Of a DNA stretch of 64,000 bases, positions 13,201 through 25,800 are shown one piece after another. A program made the position numbers and the translations under genes. The notes under the pieces were generated by a model that worked only from the letters and a program-made list of their open reading frames with translations, made no database searches and was not told the DNA's origin. The stretch's first letter is position 1, and every line of letters starts with the position of its first letter. The stretch is from Hydractinia symbiolongicarpus (Eukaryota > Cnidaria > Hydrozoa > Anthoathecata > Hydractiniidae): contig NC_079878.1 of the NCBI RefSeq assembly GCF_029227915.1, positions 12,028,001 to 12,092,000 on the forward strand, in the 5' to 3' direction.

Positions 13201-15521
13201 GTGAATTCAATTAGATATCGTTTGATATTGAAGCAATTGCGAGAAATGGTGAATTTATACTCTCCAGTGGTATTTGAGGCATAAATAGCCACGTGCCTTC
13301 GCTTTATTTTGGGACGTGACACAAAAGTTATTGCAAGAGACAAACAGTACCGTTGGACGGAAATAACTTTCTCAAGTGTATCTTTAAAGCTCTCCTTAAA
13401 AATATTTTTACATGAAAATCAATTGTAAACCCAATAGTTCGAATGTAGTTCAAAACAAATTCCTTATTTCTCCTTTGGAAATTTTTTTGAACTCTTTCAC
13501 CTCTAAGTTTAATGCAAATTGCTTGAGAAAGGAGCAAAATTTAAAATTTCATTAAAACTGTCTCCACTGCGATGAAGAGTAGTACAGAAAAGCGTCGCTT
13601 TAAAAGAAATTGGGAATGTCTCACAGTTCAAGAGTGCGGTACACCACATAAGAATATCTCAGACGGTAAAATATTTTCAATAACAAACACTTCTCACATA
13701 GAAAACACAAGATGAAAGTTTATGCATTGTAGATAAGCATAAGTCGTATTCTATTTTTAGAAGAGTAATCATTTTTTTTATCCTACGTGTATACAACAAG
13801 AAGATAACAGAGTGCATGTCTATTTCAAGAACGCAAGGAGCGCGAGATAAGCCGTATCAAAACGTCATAAGTTTTAAGGCATATTGTAACTTCAAAAGTA
13901 AAAATGGCGACTAAAAAGATGCTGACAGCAAACAAATAGAATATTGTTGTTGTTGTTTTTGTTTGAATATTATTTAAACGCTTTTCATTTAATTTTTAAC
14001 ATATTTAATAAATTTCAACGCTTTACATATTCCAGCCAATGGGATAGTCAGACACAAAAAATTCCACCAACTTTTCCGGCTGAATGTGTAAAACCCAGAA
14101 AAAGCTTTTTGAGAAGACAGAAGCATGTTTTTCAATCTTTTTAATTTTTTAAACTTTTTTAAATTAAAAAGCACGTCAACAAATACATCAAAATGTTTTA
14201 TAATTTGAGCTGGAAGTATACAGGAAAAACTAATAAAATCTTCAAATCTCTAGTTTTGTAAACTTTTTAAATTCTGTCTGATTCGTCATCTCCCAGGTGT
14301 GGCTTGAATAATTAGATAAAGTGACTTAATTTGGTATGGCTAACGTAAACAGGGATCCCTGTGCACAAATAACAAACAAAAATTAAGGATTTAATAATTT
14401 AACTTAAGAAACCAGTTTTACGTATCTAAGAAATTCTTTATATCGTAAAACTTTGATTAGAAGTTCTCCTTGTAGTTCAGCGTTCTTACTAAAAAAACTT
14501 ATGGAACAGAAAATAAAGGCAAACTAAAAATATTAGTTTTATGCCCAGAAAAAAAATTATCATTACAATACATATATTGGTTGTGTTTTTTTTTCATCAT
14601 AAATGAACGGCTTACTATCTTATGTGCCTTACCTTAGACAGTTAATTATTAAGTATGCATTTCCGGTTCATCGGAAGTCGTCGGAAATTGTCGGAGTGTG
14701 TCTGGCTTCATTAAAACTGTGACGGTTGTATGTAATTTTATTCGGCACTTAACTCTCAAACAAGGATATGAACGAAGACTTATAAAAGCTCATGTCGGTA
14801 CTTTAAAGTCTTTCAAAATTTATTTTCCAATATTTAGATGACGTCACATTTGCCGCCATTTGCTTATTTCCTGTGAGATATTACTTAACAAAAAAGGGCC
14901 CCAAATTGAGTGGCTGCAATATCTTTTTTTTCAATATGTTTTTTTTAAGCAATCCTTGGAAAGACAGTGCAATTATAAATTTCATAAATTAAAATTTGAA
15001 AATATTTTGAAAAAAAAACTGACAAAACAATCAATGACACGGTGACACTTTATTTCAAGATTGGAATGTCTTCCACATCCCTGTACAATTACGCCGTGCT
15101 TTTGACCTGCTTTTATCGTACCGCCAATAATCATAATTATCACCTAAATTTTTAAAAAACAACCAAAAACAAAATTCAATAAATTTGTTTTTTAATAGCT
15201 TACAACACGGTTTTCCTATGACTTTAAAACGGTGTTTTATCTTTTTAATTAATTATTATTAGTTAGACTGACATCCAAACTTCAAACATAACCCAGAAGG
15301 AACAATATTTTTGAGAATTCAGTAATAATTCATTGGCCTGAGTAAATAAAGTTTTAGAAATAAGATTTTCGGATTAAAATGTCATTAGATTTAATAATGT
15401 CAGTTTGAGCTATCACGTACAAAATAAAATAAAAAATATATACTTACAACCAATACATAGCTTCAGCTAGTTGAAGACTAACTAATACAAACAGCAGTAA
15501 AACTTTATGGAAACAATCCAT
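7264..15521 (-). CDS. wnt3: Wnt ligand, Wnt3-type (5 exons, 361 aa)
   Basis: Secreted lipid-modified Wnt signalling ligand. Exons in coding order: 15448-15521, 12913-13160, 8310-8587, 7989-8087, 7264-7650. All borders are GT/AG and the phases join exactly, giving 362 codons with the stop. Residues 1-21 are a signal peptide (cleavage after AEA). The mature chain has 24 cysteines, the full Wnt number. Exon 4 carries [10 protein letters not shown]; Ser216 is the expected palmitoleoylation serine. Sequons include NYT, NCS and NIS; the chain ends KYTCK. Assignment to Wnt3 rests on W-LALG-Q after the signal peptide, VFGP...KASRESAF, CAEG, TCW--QP-F, and IG--LKD-YDSA-EM; these are remembered family features, not a search. 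In hydrozoans Wnt3 is the oral/head organiser ligand. An alternative start at 13210 is intron read-through: it would lose the signal-peptide exon and the conserved LALG junction. Confidence 0.9.
9941..10068. mobile_element. Possible short MITE (GC-richer, imperfect inverted ends)
   Basis: The left end GCAACCTCGCCCTAGGGGCT and the right end AAACCCTGGAGACGAGAATG are imperfect inverted repeats around a segment that is clearly GC-richer than the intron around it. The CCCTGG-GACGAG type word is common in dispersed animal repeats. The open frame across it (9900-10187, plus) has no recognisable domain, and I treat it as non-coding. Confidence 0.35.
10591..10608. repeat. AT dinucleotide microsatellite
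   Basis: Run of about nine AT units inside Wnt3 intron 2. Confidence 0.9.
11510..11830. mobile_element. Degenerate MITE fragment, TCGGCAAAAA family
   Basis: It has a hairpin (CGTGAC...TTTAGTCACG) near 11524-11551 and, at its right side, the inverted form of CGGTAAAAAAAGTCGG (11815-11830). These are the same words that bound the clearer element at 17519-17862. Boundaries are approximate. Confidence 0.4.
13161..15447 (-). other. Wnt3 intron 1 (2.3 kb)
   Basis: This intron separates the signal-peptide exon from the first mature exon. It begins GTAAGTATA and ends TTATTCAG. The open frames inside it (13104-13343, 13328-13537, 13944-14174) have no domain signal. I see no clear transposon in it. 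Confidence 0.8.
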
Positions 15522-15607
15522 ATTTATTTTCAGCGTGGTTTGTTAACAGAAAGTTCCCGTACTTTCTCCAATAGTTCAAATCTATTACAATTACAGTTTT
15601 CTTCTCC

Positions 15608-15670
15608 AACAAAGTGCTTGCTACAAAACTCTCTCCAACTTTGTTATTTTCTCATTAACCGATACTTATA
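15608..15670 (-). promoter_or_regulatory. Candidate TCF sites and TATA-like box upstream of Wnt3
   Basis: Two WWCAAAG-type motifs lie in opposite orientation 87-124 bases upstream of the Wnt3 ATG: AACAAAG at 15608-15614 and CTTTGTT at 15639-15645. Each is preceded on the plus strand by CTCCAA or TCCAA. A TATAAG on the minus strand lies at 15665-15670. Hydrozoan Wnt3 is known to autoregulate through TCF/beta-catenin, which makes the pair plausible. Seven-base motifs are common by chance in AT-rich DNA, so the assignment is tentative. Confidence 0.35.
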
Positions 15671-17518
15671 GATAATTTATTACTAAAAAATAAAAGAGAA
15701 ATGGCATTATCATTACGTGGTTGGTTTAATCCTTTACGAAGCGAAACTCCCAAAATTGTAGTTACTCCGGCATGTCTCCTTCTGAACTAAGACTGTACAG
15801 TTTGTAAGTCAGATCAAGAAAACACAGCTTTCTCAATAATGTATAAAATCACAAGAGAATAAAATGCAATTAGTCGTATTAGCAGTCGGTCTGACTGTCT
15901 ATTGTTAGTTTTTTAATGATCGCAAAACATATTTAATTCCATCCTCCTTCTCTGAATACTTTCTCTACTTTTCCTTCACCATAACTTTTATTTGTTCATC
16001 TATTTCTCATTATTATTTATACAATATTTGTTTTCTAATTTAATATACATCATTGCATGTTCCTTTAATAGTCAAAAGTTTTACTTTGAGCGCAACCAAC
16101 TATCGGGTACACGTAAGGAATGTCACAGAATATGTGGCGGTGACTTCAAACGGAGTCTTAATAACAATTCATCCTATTTAGAGTACATATACATATATAA
16201 AGGAGTTTTAGTTGTAAGCAAATTCCCTATTGTTTTCAATCTATTGGTCATAAATTAAAGTGATATTGATATGTTACGCTTATTTAAAACATTTTAATAA
16301 AAAAAAGGCATTGTGCATTTTAGTTCATATATTCGATTTTTAGATATTCATAAAAGTAACAGAACCTCCTTCCTTCCCGTTTAAAAATAATAAACTTCCA
16401 TTATCAATACGGTTATCATCAACAAATCTATCCTGCTATGACGTTTAATCAATGTTTTTCCTACAGGAATACCCTTCGAATGTAAACAGGACATTGATGC
16501 TTCTATACCCCGGAATAACTTCGAATAAAGTTTACAAGCTTTTGATGTGAAAAAAAGATTTCTAAAGGCGCATGACTTCCCCACGCGTTCACTTGTGTAA
16601 TCAAGTGCTTCTCCGTAGAGATTAAAGCCCGCAACCTTATCTCTTTGCTAAACAACAGCATTTTATGTTCTCATGATTCCCAATCGAGATAGATTTGCTG
16701 TATACGTACGTCTATAAAAGGGAAAATGGTCGAGCGATGAATTTTAAATAACTCAATAAATACGTACGTGTCCACGTAATCGTATTTTTTTCCTTTGCAT
16801 GCTGGGAAGCATAAACGTTGTTATTGCCTTTTGTAGATAGCATTTGACAAAGATTGGTCGGGATTCTGACTTCGAGTGTGTTCTCTAGCAAAGCGGCTTA
16901 TATATGATGATTTTAATGATTGCAACATGAAATAACAACAGTCATGGTTTCTCGTCAAAATAAGCGTTATAAATTCGCAATGGGTGCTAAGGTATTTTAA
17001 AAAGAAAAAAATTATTAACCAACATAAACATGCAACTATAAAAAAACAACAAACAACCCAAATTTAACGCAGAAATAAAAACATTTAGTGCTACAATACG
17101 TCACCCGCTACAACACTTCGCAGCTTATCTGCCATTTATAAACAACAACACTTCGTGGTCGTGATATACATTTTGCTTCATGTATTCGTCATTCAATTTG
17201 TGCAAATAAACGTATGTAGTTAAGCAAACATTTATTCCAATCACAAATTTTACTTGATAAATTTCCTCTTCACGCGACAGTCGACTGCAAAAGTTACTTA
17301 CAGTCTGACGACATTTGCAAGTTTTTTTATGGTTGGCAACAATATCTTTTTTAAAGCATTGATTATCAAGAAGTTTAGGATTTTACTTTGAGACGCTGTG
17401 AATGCTCGATTGACCAACGGGGACACTTTTTTTTTCTTTTATGAATATTTGCAAAAAATAACTTTACCTATAAAATCTTCAAGTTATTGCATTCAAATAC
17501 CCGCCGGCGCTTATTAAG
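15671..17518. other. Wnt3 upstream intergenic region
   Basis: No gene is visible. Further CTTTG/CAAAG cores occur at about 16083, 16643, 16792 and 16848, without strong flanking context. Short frames here (15992-16258 plus, 16381-16584 minus) lack domain or splice support. Confidence 0.4.
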
Positions 17519-17862
17519 TACCTTATCGGTAAAAAAAAGTCGGCAAAAAAATTAGTCGGCAAAAATAAAAAGTCAGCAAAAATATTAGTCACTTGAACAA
17601 AATTAAGTCAGTTCTTGCCGACTAAATTTTTGACTTTAGTCATTTTTTTGTGACTAAATCTTTAAATTTAGTCATTAATAAAGAATAATTGCATAAAACT
17701 AATAAAAATTAACAACAAGGAAGAAAATCGGCAAAAAGGTTATCGGAAAAAAAGTTGGGTCGGCAAAGTCGGCAAAAATGTTAGTTGGCAAAAAATATTA
17801 CTCACCTAGCCAAAATTTAGTCACTTTTTGCCGATTTTTTTCTTTTTTTTTTACCTATAAGG
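17519..17862. mobile_element. MITE with TCGGCAAAAA sub-repeats
   Basis: The left end reads CCTTATCGGTAAAAAAAAG followed by TCGGCAAAAA. The right end is the inverted counterpart (TTTTTGCCGA, poly-T, ACCTATAAGG). The interior is filled with direct and inverted copies of GTCGGCAAAAA and TTTAGTCA. This is typical of a foldback or MITE element. No coding sequence. Confidence 0.5.
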
Positions 17863-20113
17863 AATTTCGCCTCGGAATGGGCGCTAATTCGAGATGAGAT
17901 GACGGTACGCCACTGGTTTAAAAGAAGCAGAGATTTTTTGACTATACAAGGTAATGCCGTAACAACCCAAGTAAAACAAGTTTAAACTTGGATTTACGGT
18001 ATTTTTATACATAGCAAATTTCATAGCAAGCTTACACAGTTTTTGTAAGCACCAATTCAACCCTGACGAAAATGAAGGGTAGATGAAAAAACAGATTTAT
18101 ACAGATTTATACAGATTTATATTAGGCAATATAGTTCCCTAACAAGAAGTTTGGTTCTAGTTTTTCTTAACCTACTACTAACACAGCTCCAGTTCGTAGG
18201 GTTTTCTGACGGGTATCGTACTCTTTTGTGTTTAATTTTAAAGGGTGGTGCCGGGTGGGTGAAGGGAAGGAGAGTGGGTAGGGATTTATTAATTCCTTCT
18301 AAAATAGAATTACCAGTCAGTCATGTATTACGAAAGCACTTTAGGTTTGCAATTTTTTAATACGATTTTTAGTTTTTAAATAAGATTGTGGTTAAGTATG
18401 TTTTTTCTTTACTCATAACAAAATACAAAAAAATTGAAATCTTTTGAATTGAACAAAATATTTGAATTAATTAACATCTACCTGAAAAGAATTTTAAATA
18501 TGAAAGATAAAAATTGAATAAAAACAAGATAATAATACTAATAAACGAAAATAATTATAAAAATGACTAACAAAGATTGCGATTCAAAGTTCACATATAC
18601 GTAACACGGAATATAAAGATCTTGTGATGATTCATTCTCCATTTTGACCAAAAATGAAACGCGTTTCGAAGGAGTCGCAAATAAAATAAAAGCAGTGTTG
18701 TTTTATGATGACTACAATGAAATTTAGCTCCACAAAAGTCGTAAAATGCTATACTAAAATAGACAAACCTCTCTCTTTGCCAGCATAACTAGCCAAAAGC
18801 TTACTGTGAAATACATCCAAAATATACCCAAACTTAAGAAACGATTTTTCACGACATTAAACCTCTATGGATAATTTGTTTTTAGAAAACAAATACGATG
18901 TATAGAAGCCGCAAGTAAAGATAATTCAAAGAGCTTTAGGGATACAAGCTAGCGAAATAAGCAATCTTAATCTGGTAAGATTGGAATGCTAAATAAAAAA
19001 GGATACTAAAAAAATAGTTCACTTAATGCCTGAAAGAATAGGAAGCAGTGAAAAGTAGTGTAAAAAAATATAGAAATATATCCTTTGGGGCTTTTTTTTA
19101 CCAATAGGGGGAAATTTTATTATATATTACTAATATATAATAAAATTTTCCTCTATCCCCTTTTACCCCTATCCCCCTATTATTTTTCTAATATTTTTAA
19201 AAAAATAATTTTTCTTTAGACAACTTGTTTACAAGGCACACCATTGGGCAAAAAAAAATTAAAAAAATTCTAGAACCTAACTGATTATTATTTAAGTAAC
19301 TTTTACAAAGTAATAATTTTAGCTGATAAAGTTAAAAAAAGATATAAAAAATGAAGGTTTAAGTGCAGCGATAAAAATAAACAAACAAACAAATAGTATA
19401 TAAACAATTCGATGTCATCATACTACAGACAGTGTAGTGACGTCTCTGGCTGCCAATAGGATTAAAAGATTAAAATTGAAAGGGGAAAAAATCCATATAA
19501 CATACGTCTTCGCCTTATGATTGCATTTCCTTTGGTTCTCACATTCGTTTGAAATATAGAAGAGAAAGAAAGATAAGAATTCAATTCAAATGATTGTAGA
19601 TTTTTAAAGTAAAGTACAATAAATAAATCAATAAATCCCAAGAACAATTCACCAAATCATACTACCACCAGAATGTCTTTAAAATGAAACATATGGCCAG
19701 TACTTTTGACAACGATGTATATTTTTATATATATAAATATTTTTCTGTATGAAAATATTTTTCTTACGAACGGATGATGACATCATATGTACTTATAAGG
19801 GAGTTCGAAAGTGGATGTTAAAATGTTACGTACAATCAAGAATTTTTTCAAAGAATTTTTGCTTTAAATCTGATTAATCAATAGTATCAACTATGCAGAT
19901 AATTTGAACAAAAGGGTTAGGTTCAAATGTATGAGTCATAATGCTGAACAGAAAAAATGCTGACATTCCACCCGTGGTATTAAATAAACTTGACATTCAA
20001 AGGTTTATATATCTTTTTTAACAGAACGTTCTTTTCCAGAGATAATTTGAAGCTTGTTGCACTGTTTTTTAAATAAATTAAGTTCATTTACGTAGAATCC
20101 AAAATATATTATG
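17863..20113. other. Intergenic with small repeats
   Basis: It contains a three-unit ACAGATTTAT tandem at about 18092-18121 and a near-perfect palindrome (arms AAATTTTATTATATATTA and its complement) centred at about 19130 and flanked by G-rich and C-rich tracts. No gene is seen. Confidence 0.5.
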
Positions 20114-20250
20114 CTAGTCGTTAGCCCGTGGAAAAATCCCGTGTTCGCCCGTCCTTTTTATACCGCATCACGTGCGTCTCGCTACTTGCGCAGCTAAGCT
20201 ACCTTTTTGCGTGACAGACAGACAGACGTATACGGGTATTATAATATAGA
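20114..20250 (-). mobile_element. Short Helitron-like non-autonomous element
   Basis: Read on the minus strand, it starts TCTATATTATAATACCCGTA and ends with a CCCGTGGAAAAATC-type hairpin, a short spacer and CTAG. It matches 26219-26354 nearly throughout (137 versus 136 bases), including CTGTCACGCAAAAAGGTAGC. Both are much shorter than the 750-bp relative at 52538-53287 but share its termini. Confidence 0.6.
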
Positions 20251-21831
20251 CTAATGGAGTGTTTCATATGTTCTGATGTGTCACACGTTTCTTCTTATAT
20301 AAGAAACTTATATAAGAAACGTAAGCATTTTAAGTAGTAAACTTTTTTTCACACATGCCCCCTTCAAATGGATGAAAATCAAGTAGTTTAATCTGAAGTC
20401 AAAAGAATGTTTAAAAATTGACGGTTTTAACGAAACAGACGTCATTTTAGATAATGAATGTGAAAAAAGCATTTTTCATCTTTTCTTGTGCTTGTGTTAA
20501 TAAAAGTCTCTTTCTTGTGTAAAAATCTTGTTTGTGATTAAATCCTGGCGGAAAGCTCTTGCTGAGTATAAGAAAATTGTTAAATGTCATAAACCATACA
20601 CATAGTTAAGAAATCTATAGTACCTGAATTTAGTGAAAGCCTACTGCTTTTAACTATTTTTATTATTATTGTGGTTTCATTCTGTTTCAATTTAAAATAT
20701 TTTAGCTTGTGCAATTACAATTGTTGATACTGTACAAGACCTTTGGAAATTGTTTACTAATTATCGATTTAAAGACAACATTTTTTGATTGTATTATCCA
20801 AAACAAGTGGTAAATGAAAAAAAATATTTTTCTTTTTTTTTGCGTAATGTGACGTCATAGCACAAAAGGTATAGATAACCTTGGCTTTTTTATTGTCAAA
20901 TGTTTAATGGGACTGGTAAAATAAAAGAAATGGCATTTTTCAAGCATTACATAAAACTCATTAAAACAATAGTAATTTGCGGAATTAAATTTCGCGGCAA
21001 AGAGACTGTTCCATACCTCACGGAAGCTCAATTTCGCGGGTTTACGAAGGAAAAACATGAAACCGCGAGATTTTCTTCCACAAAGTTCCATGACATCAAA
21101 AGTATAAACGTATTTACTTTGGCTATAGATTAAAACACAAAAGATTTCTACTAATTTGAATAAAATAACCTGTTTTGTCTTATAGCAAATTCATTCCACA
21201 GCTTATTTTAAAGACCTCGTGGACAGTTCTAGATTTGTATTTAACAATAAAAATATTAAAAATAGCTTGAATAAATATAGGAAAAAAAGAACAAATAAAC
21301 AGAATAACAGACAAGTAAATCAATCCATTTTCTCAGCAACTATGTTATTTTGTTCATATAGGACTTCAATTACCAGATGTTAAACAAATCGCTCCATGCA
21401 TCTCTAAATCGCGACAACACCTCGTGGACAATTCTTATTTTTGCTTATTATTTGAGGCCTTTAGATTTTTTTGCGAAATTAGGATATATCCTCTGTATTA
21501 ACTCGGTTGAGGTTTCATGACATATAATATTTGTTTGCTTAAGTCCAAAACTATGCGTAATGGCAACCGTCGTTTTAATCTTGTTAGCTAGCTTAGCGCA
21601 CAGATTATAATCTAATTACATAGCACAGTTCTAAGTTGTGTGTGAACTTTTAAGTCATGTATTTAAGTATTAAAACCATTATTTTCTGTTCTCTTTATTC
21701 CTTTATTTCTATGTTTGTTTATTTTTCAATTCTTAATTTGAATGTAATCAGAAGGTGACGGCATGTCGAAACCGCTTGTAAGATTTAACACATCAAAGTG
21801 GCGATGTTTGTAAGTTGAAAGAAAAATCGGG
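20251..21831. other. Intergenic, no gene seen
   Basis: It includes a TTATATAAGAAAC direct/inverted cluster at about 20290-20325 and a CG-containing repeat-like block (GCGGAATTAAATTTCGCGG) at about 20980-21000. The overlapping frames at 20855-21133 on both strands look like part of that repeat rather than genes. Confidence 0.4.
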
Positions 21832-22540
21832 AATGTTTCTATTATAGCTTTGATATCATTAGCATAGAATTAAGAAGTGAATAAAAAGAGGAATACTTAC
21901 GAAAGACCATGCATCAAGGCGGACGTATAGGCGATATTTCGATTTCATATCATAAAAGTCATTAGGGTCATGATTATAAACACAGCACCTTTTTATTTCA
22001 AGGGGGATTCCTTAGTGTCATGGGTAAATGTCATAATTCAAAGAAAGAGAAGATTTTTCTTCGTGCAAGTGTCAATAAAACACTCGCTCTCCAGTAAACC
22101 AAATACTTTAAATTATAGTGTTGCAACAAAAAACAATGCGTCCCATTTAGCTAAACGCTTCGTAGTTAATGAGTTTACCTGCCCTAAGTGCATGCGAAGT
22201 ATAGAACCAAATGTACGCCACATGAAACATACGGTAGGATATGGGAGTGACAAAAATTGTATTACCAGAATTTGTGTCGACTCCCGTAAAGGCATAGCTC
22301 ATATAAATGGTTAAAATAATCTGTTTAATGACATCAGATTTGCGCCCATCATACATATATCTTGTTTAATCAAACGTGAAAGTTGTCGATTGTAGTACTA
22401 GTTGAAATGCTGTTGTATTAAAAGACGCATGAAAATAAGACAATCAAAGCTTGTTCTACGTCATGATTTAATGGCCTCAAAAGAAGAAGAAGAAGGTGCG
22501 GACAATATTTTTTGCACCAAAGAGCGAATATGACTTTTTT

Positions 22541-22881
22541 TTCTCCAATTAGCGGACAGTTTAGAAAAATCAAAAGCGAGCAAAGAGAAATAGACAAAAA
22601 TGAATACTTTTTTAACATTTAGTTCAAACATTTTACAACTTTTGTGTCCAGCTTGCTTTTTTTATCAACTACTTTATCAGCTTAAAATCTTTATCATTCG
22701 GTTGGTTATCATTATGTTAATATTATATTATCATTTTTATTTTTCCTTTGTGATAAATAAACCAGCTTAATTTTTTAATTTTCGACTTAAAATATAAAAC
22801 TTTCCTAAAGGAGGACACTTCCAATTAGCGGACACTTTGGTCATACACTGATGGTGTCCACTAATTGGAGAGTATACTGTA
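22541..22881. mobile_element. MITE with CTCCAATTAGCGGACA ends (copy 1)
   Basis: The left motif CTCCAATTAGCGGACA and the right motif TGTCCACTAATTGGAG plus AGTATACTGTA are inverted relative to each other. An internal copy of the motif lies at about 22819. The TACAGTATAC-type right end resembles Tc1/mariner-pogo termini; the left end lacks it. The same element recurs at 27749-28089. Confidence 0.4.
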
Positions 22882-25800
22882 ATCTGAAATATTTACAAAG
22901 TAGCTACGGTTGTGCACACTGTCACGTCGTCATGATAATTGGCAAACAGATGAAACAATAGAATTTAGTAGACAAGGATATATAAATACAAGCATATACG
23001 TCCAAAATTACTCATTGGCAAAACAAGCATTTTCGATAACGACAATTATTTAAAAAAAGTTAAAAATAAATCTTAAGGAAAATAGAACCATTTTTGTCAG
23101 AGAACTTTGCATCATCAAGTATCGTGTTGATATAGGATGACTTTTAGTAGAGGAAATTGGACTAATTTGAGTTTTCCAATAATTTGGAAATTGTCTCAAG
23201 AAACGTGTGGATACTATAAATAGGTAATATCTTACCATAAAGAGGAAATTGAAATTGTTGTGAACAATACACCTTTAATTGAAGTTTCAACCAGCATACC
23301 TCCTTTTATGATGCAGTCCAAAAAAAACAACAAGAAATTTCTCATTTTACGTTAGTATCCGGATATATTACCACATAGTACACTGATAACTGATAGTACC
23401 AGAATATGAGACTCTGGATAGTGGGAAATATTTCATGTTGTTTTACAACCAAAGTTTCCCCTAAGGACATTAGGATTTTCAGTTAAAACGAACATTTTTG
23501 TACTCGTAATGTACTACTGTAGTTTTTCTACATTTCGTAGATTTTTTTAGCAGTTAAAAGTATCTATAATAATTCTTATGGACGAAATTGTTTTTAATAT
23601 TCTGCAGACAAAAGCAAAATATGTTGGTAATTGAAATAAAAAGCTCCTTTTCGATTAAAAAAAATCGCGAATATATTGTTTTTTTCGCGGTGAAGAAAAA
23701 GGGGTGATTTGCGACAATTACTTCTATTCAGAAAGGGTTTAATAGGGCTAAAAATACCGCTTTATCAAATATTCAATATAAACTTAAAAAAAAAATTTGA
23801 AAATTCCAGTAATTAAAATTTGCGTTTGAGAAACGATGTGGAAATTTAATTTAGCTATTTTACGAAAAAAACGCACGAAGTGTCAAGTTCGTTAATATTT
23901 GGCTAGTTACATCAAAGCATCATGAAAATTATAAGTGTGCAGACAAAAGCCGTAAATATTGTGGTCATTGGGATTTATTGGACCAAAGCGAACAATATTT
24001 CGATCGGGTAAATGTTCAGTTAAACATTTGTTACTAAAAGGAAACTATTTTTTGTTATTCGATTTAGTTTTTTTATTTCATTTTTCTTGGAACAGAAGAA
24101 CTAGAAACATCTTTAAACTCATACAAAATTCTTTTACCTTATAATTTTTACTCCTCCTAAATACTTAAATCACAATCTAAAATTGTAATTACTAATATTT
24201 TTTAAAAAATGATCAAAACTGAATTCCTATAAACCACAAAAATTTTGTCCAATATGATTAAATTGTTCCCCTTCTGACGCTTGTCAGAGATGTTCTAGTG
24301 GCGCAGTACTTGAGATTTAGAGTACGAGAGATTTAGAAAGTCATCACGGTGACTCTTCATATATGTAGAGCCGCTTTAAGTTCCTTTTAAACCAGCATAA
24401 AGTTTACTAAAAAGTTTTAGCTTTAATTCAACTCAAATCCACTTTCTATGGTAGAAACGAATATTCTTTGTTAGATTTTTTTAAAATATCCATATCCAAT
24501 AAATTTAAACAAAAACCCTCCAAAAAATAAACATTTTATTTATTTTTCCTTTTATTAAATTTTGATCAAATTGACGAGATCAAAATAAGTACCCATTACA
24601 ACATCAAGTAGGTCTGTTTGTTCTGATAGCATAATAATCAGTAAAATTTAAAAAATTATTCGCCTTATTTAGAAAATTTTGTAATTGTTGTCCTTACTAA
24701 GGCTCTATCTTGAATCATAATTGAAAGAGGTACAATATAGTTGTTGGCGTAATCTAGCAACAAGATATTAATTGGTCATTTGAAGGAAACAGAGCTTTTC
24801 ACATGTCGATGATAAAGAAGTAAATTTAAAATATCTAAAATGTTTTAGACATCTTTTTTTCAAGATTAAATTTATAAGAAATTAAGGCACAAAATTTGCA
24901 GAAAATAAGAATAAGGTTGGGAACAATTTGAGATTTATAATTTCTAGAACATTGTCATTTTTCAATTATTATTATAGCAACAATAAATATTAATTTTTAA
25001 TTCTTTAGAAAGTCAATTCCTCATGACAGCCGCTAAATCCATTTGCAGACTGGCTGTAAAAAAGTCTAAAAATTGTGATTCAAGTCAGTATACTTGGCGT
25101 AAAAAAAACAATAAAATCTCTAACCTTCACCATTCACTCTGCCCTCTCGTTGCACAATTCACTATGGGTAGACGCATGCGCAGTAATAACGAAGTTAGCA
25201 CAGTAGTTCCTCATTCTTAGTAGACTGATATAACGGAGGCAAAATGTGATTAAATGTAAGTAAGAAAGAAAAAACGCGTTGTGGTTTCCTCACTTCAAAA
25301 TAATAAACTTCCATATTGACTGAGTAGCTGACTAATTGCCATGTTTGATGACAATTTTTTTAAAGCATGGTCAATTAAAAATGATGCATATTCTGATGGA
25401 ATCGCAGGAATTTATAAAGTTGACGCCGTTTGAAAATGACGCTGTTTTGCGGGAATGACATTTTGGATTATTGTTTTTAGAATTTTTTTTTTAAAAAACA
25501 TCTGAGAAATGGAACTTTGTCTATGAGTAACCATCCACCATGGAGAGCGTATTTAAGAATTTATAGTTGTAATGTGGCACCTGTGAAAGTTATAGACAAA
25601 ACAGAAGGAATAAAAAGGTCAAAATGGTGTCAATGGTTGCAAATATTTTGGCACACGGTTTTTCGCGCATTCCAATAAGTGGTTATATATTGTCGTGAAA
25701 GGAAAATAGAAGATTTTAAATGATAAAATAACTTGTGGAGTACATAATTGCAATGTCACCAATGATCTAAAGGTAAAATCGTGGAGGAAGTAACAATAGA

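Noticed and set aside
12905-13210. Reading the first Wnt exon as starting at ATG 13210
   Set aside because: It does have a hydrophobic N-terminus, but the sequence before position 13160 is the end of an intron (TTATTCAG). Using the exon at 15448-15521 restores a better signal peptide and the conserved LALG junction in phase.
22113-22356. Both-strand ORFs in the 5.2-kb unit as complete genes
   Set aside because: They overlap each other, lack start context and domains, and the best minus-strand reading stops just after a plausible donor. They are kept only as candidate exons.
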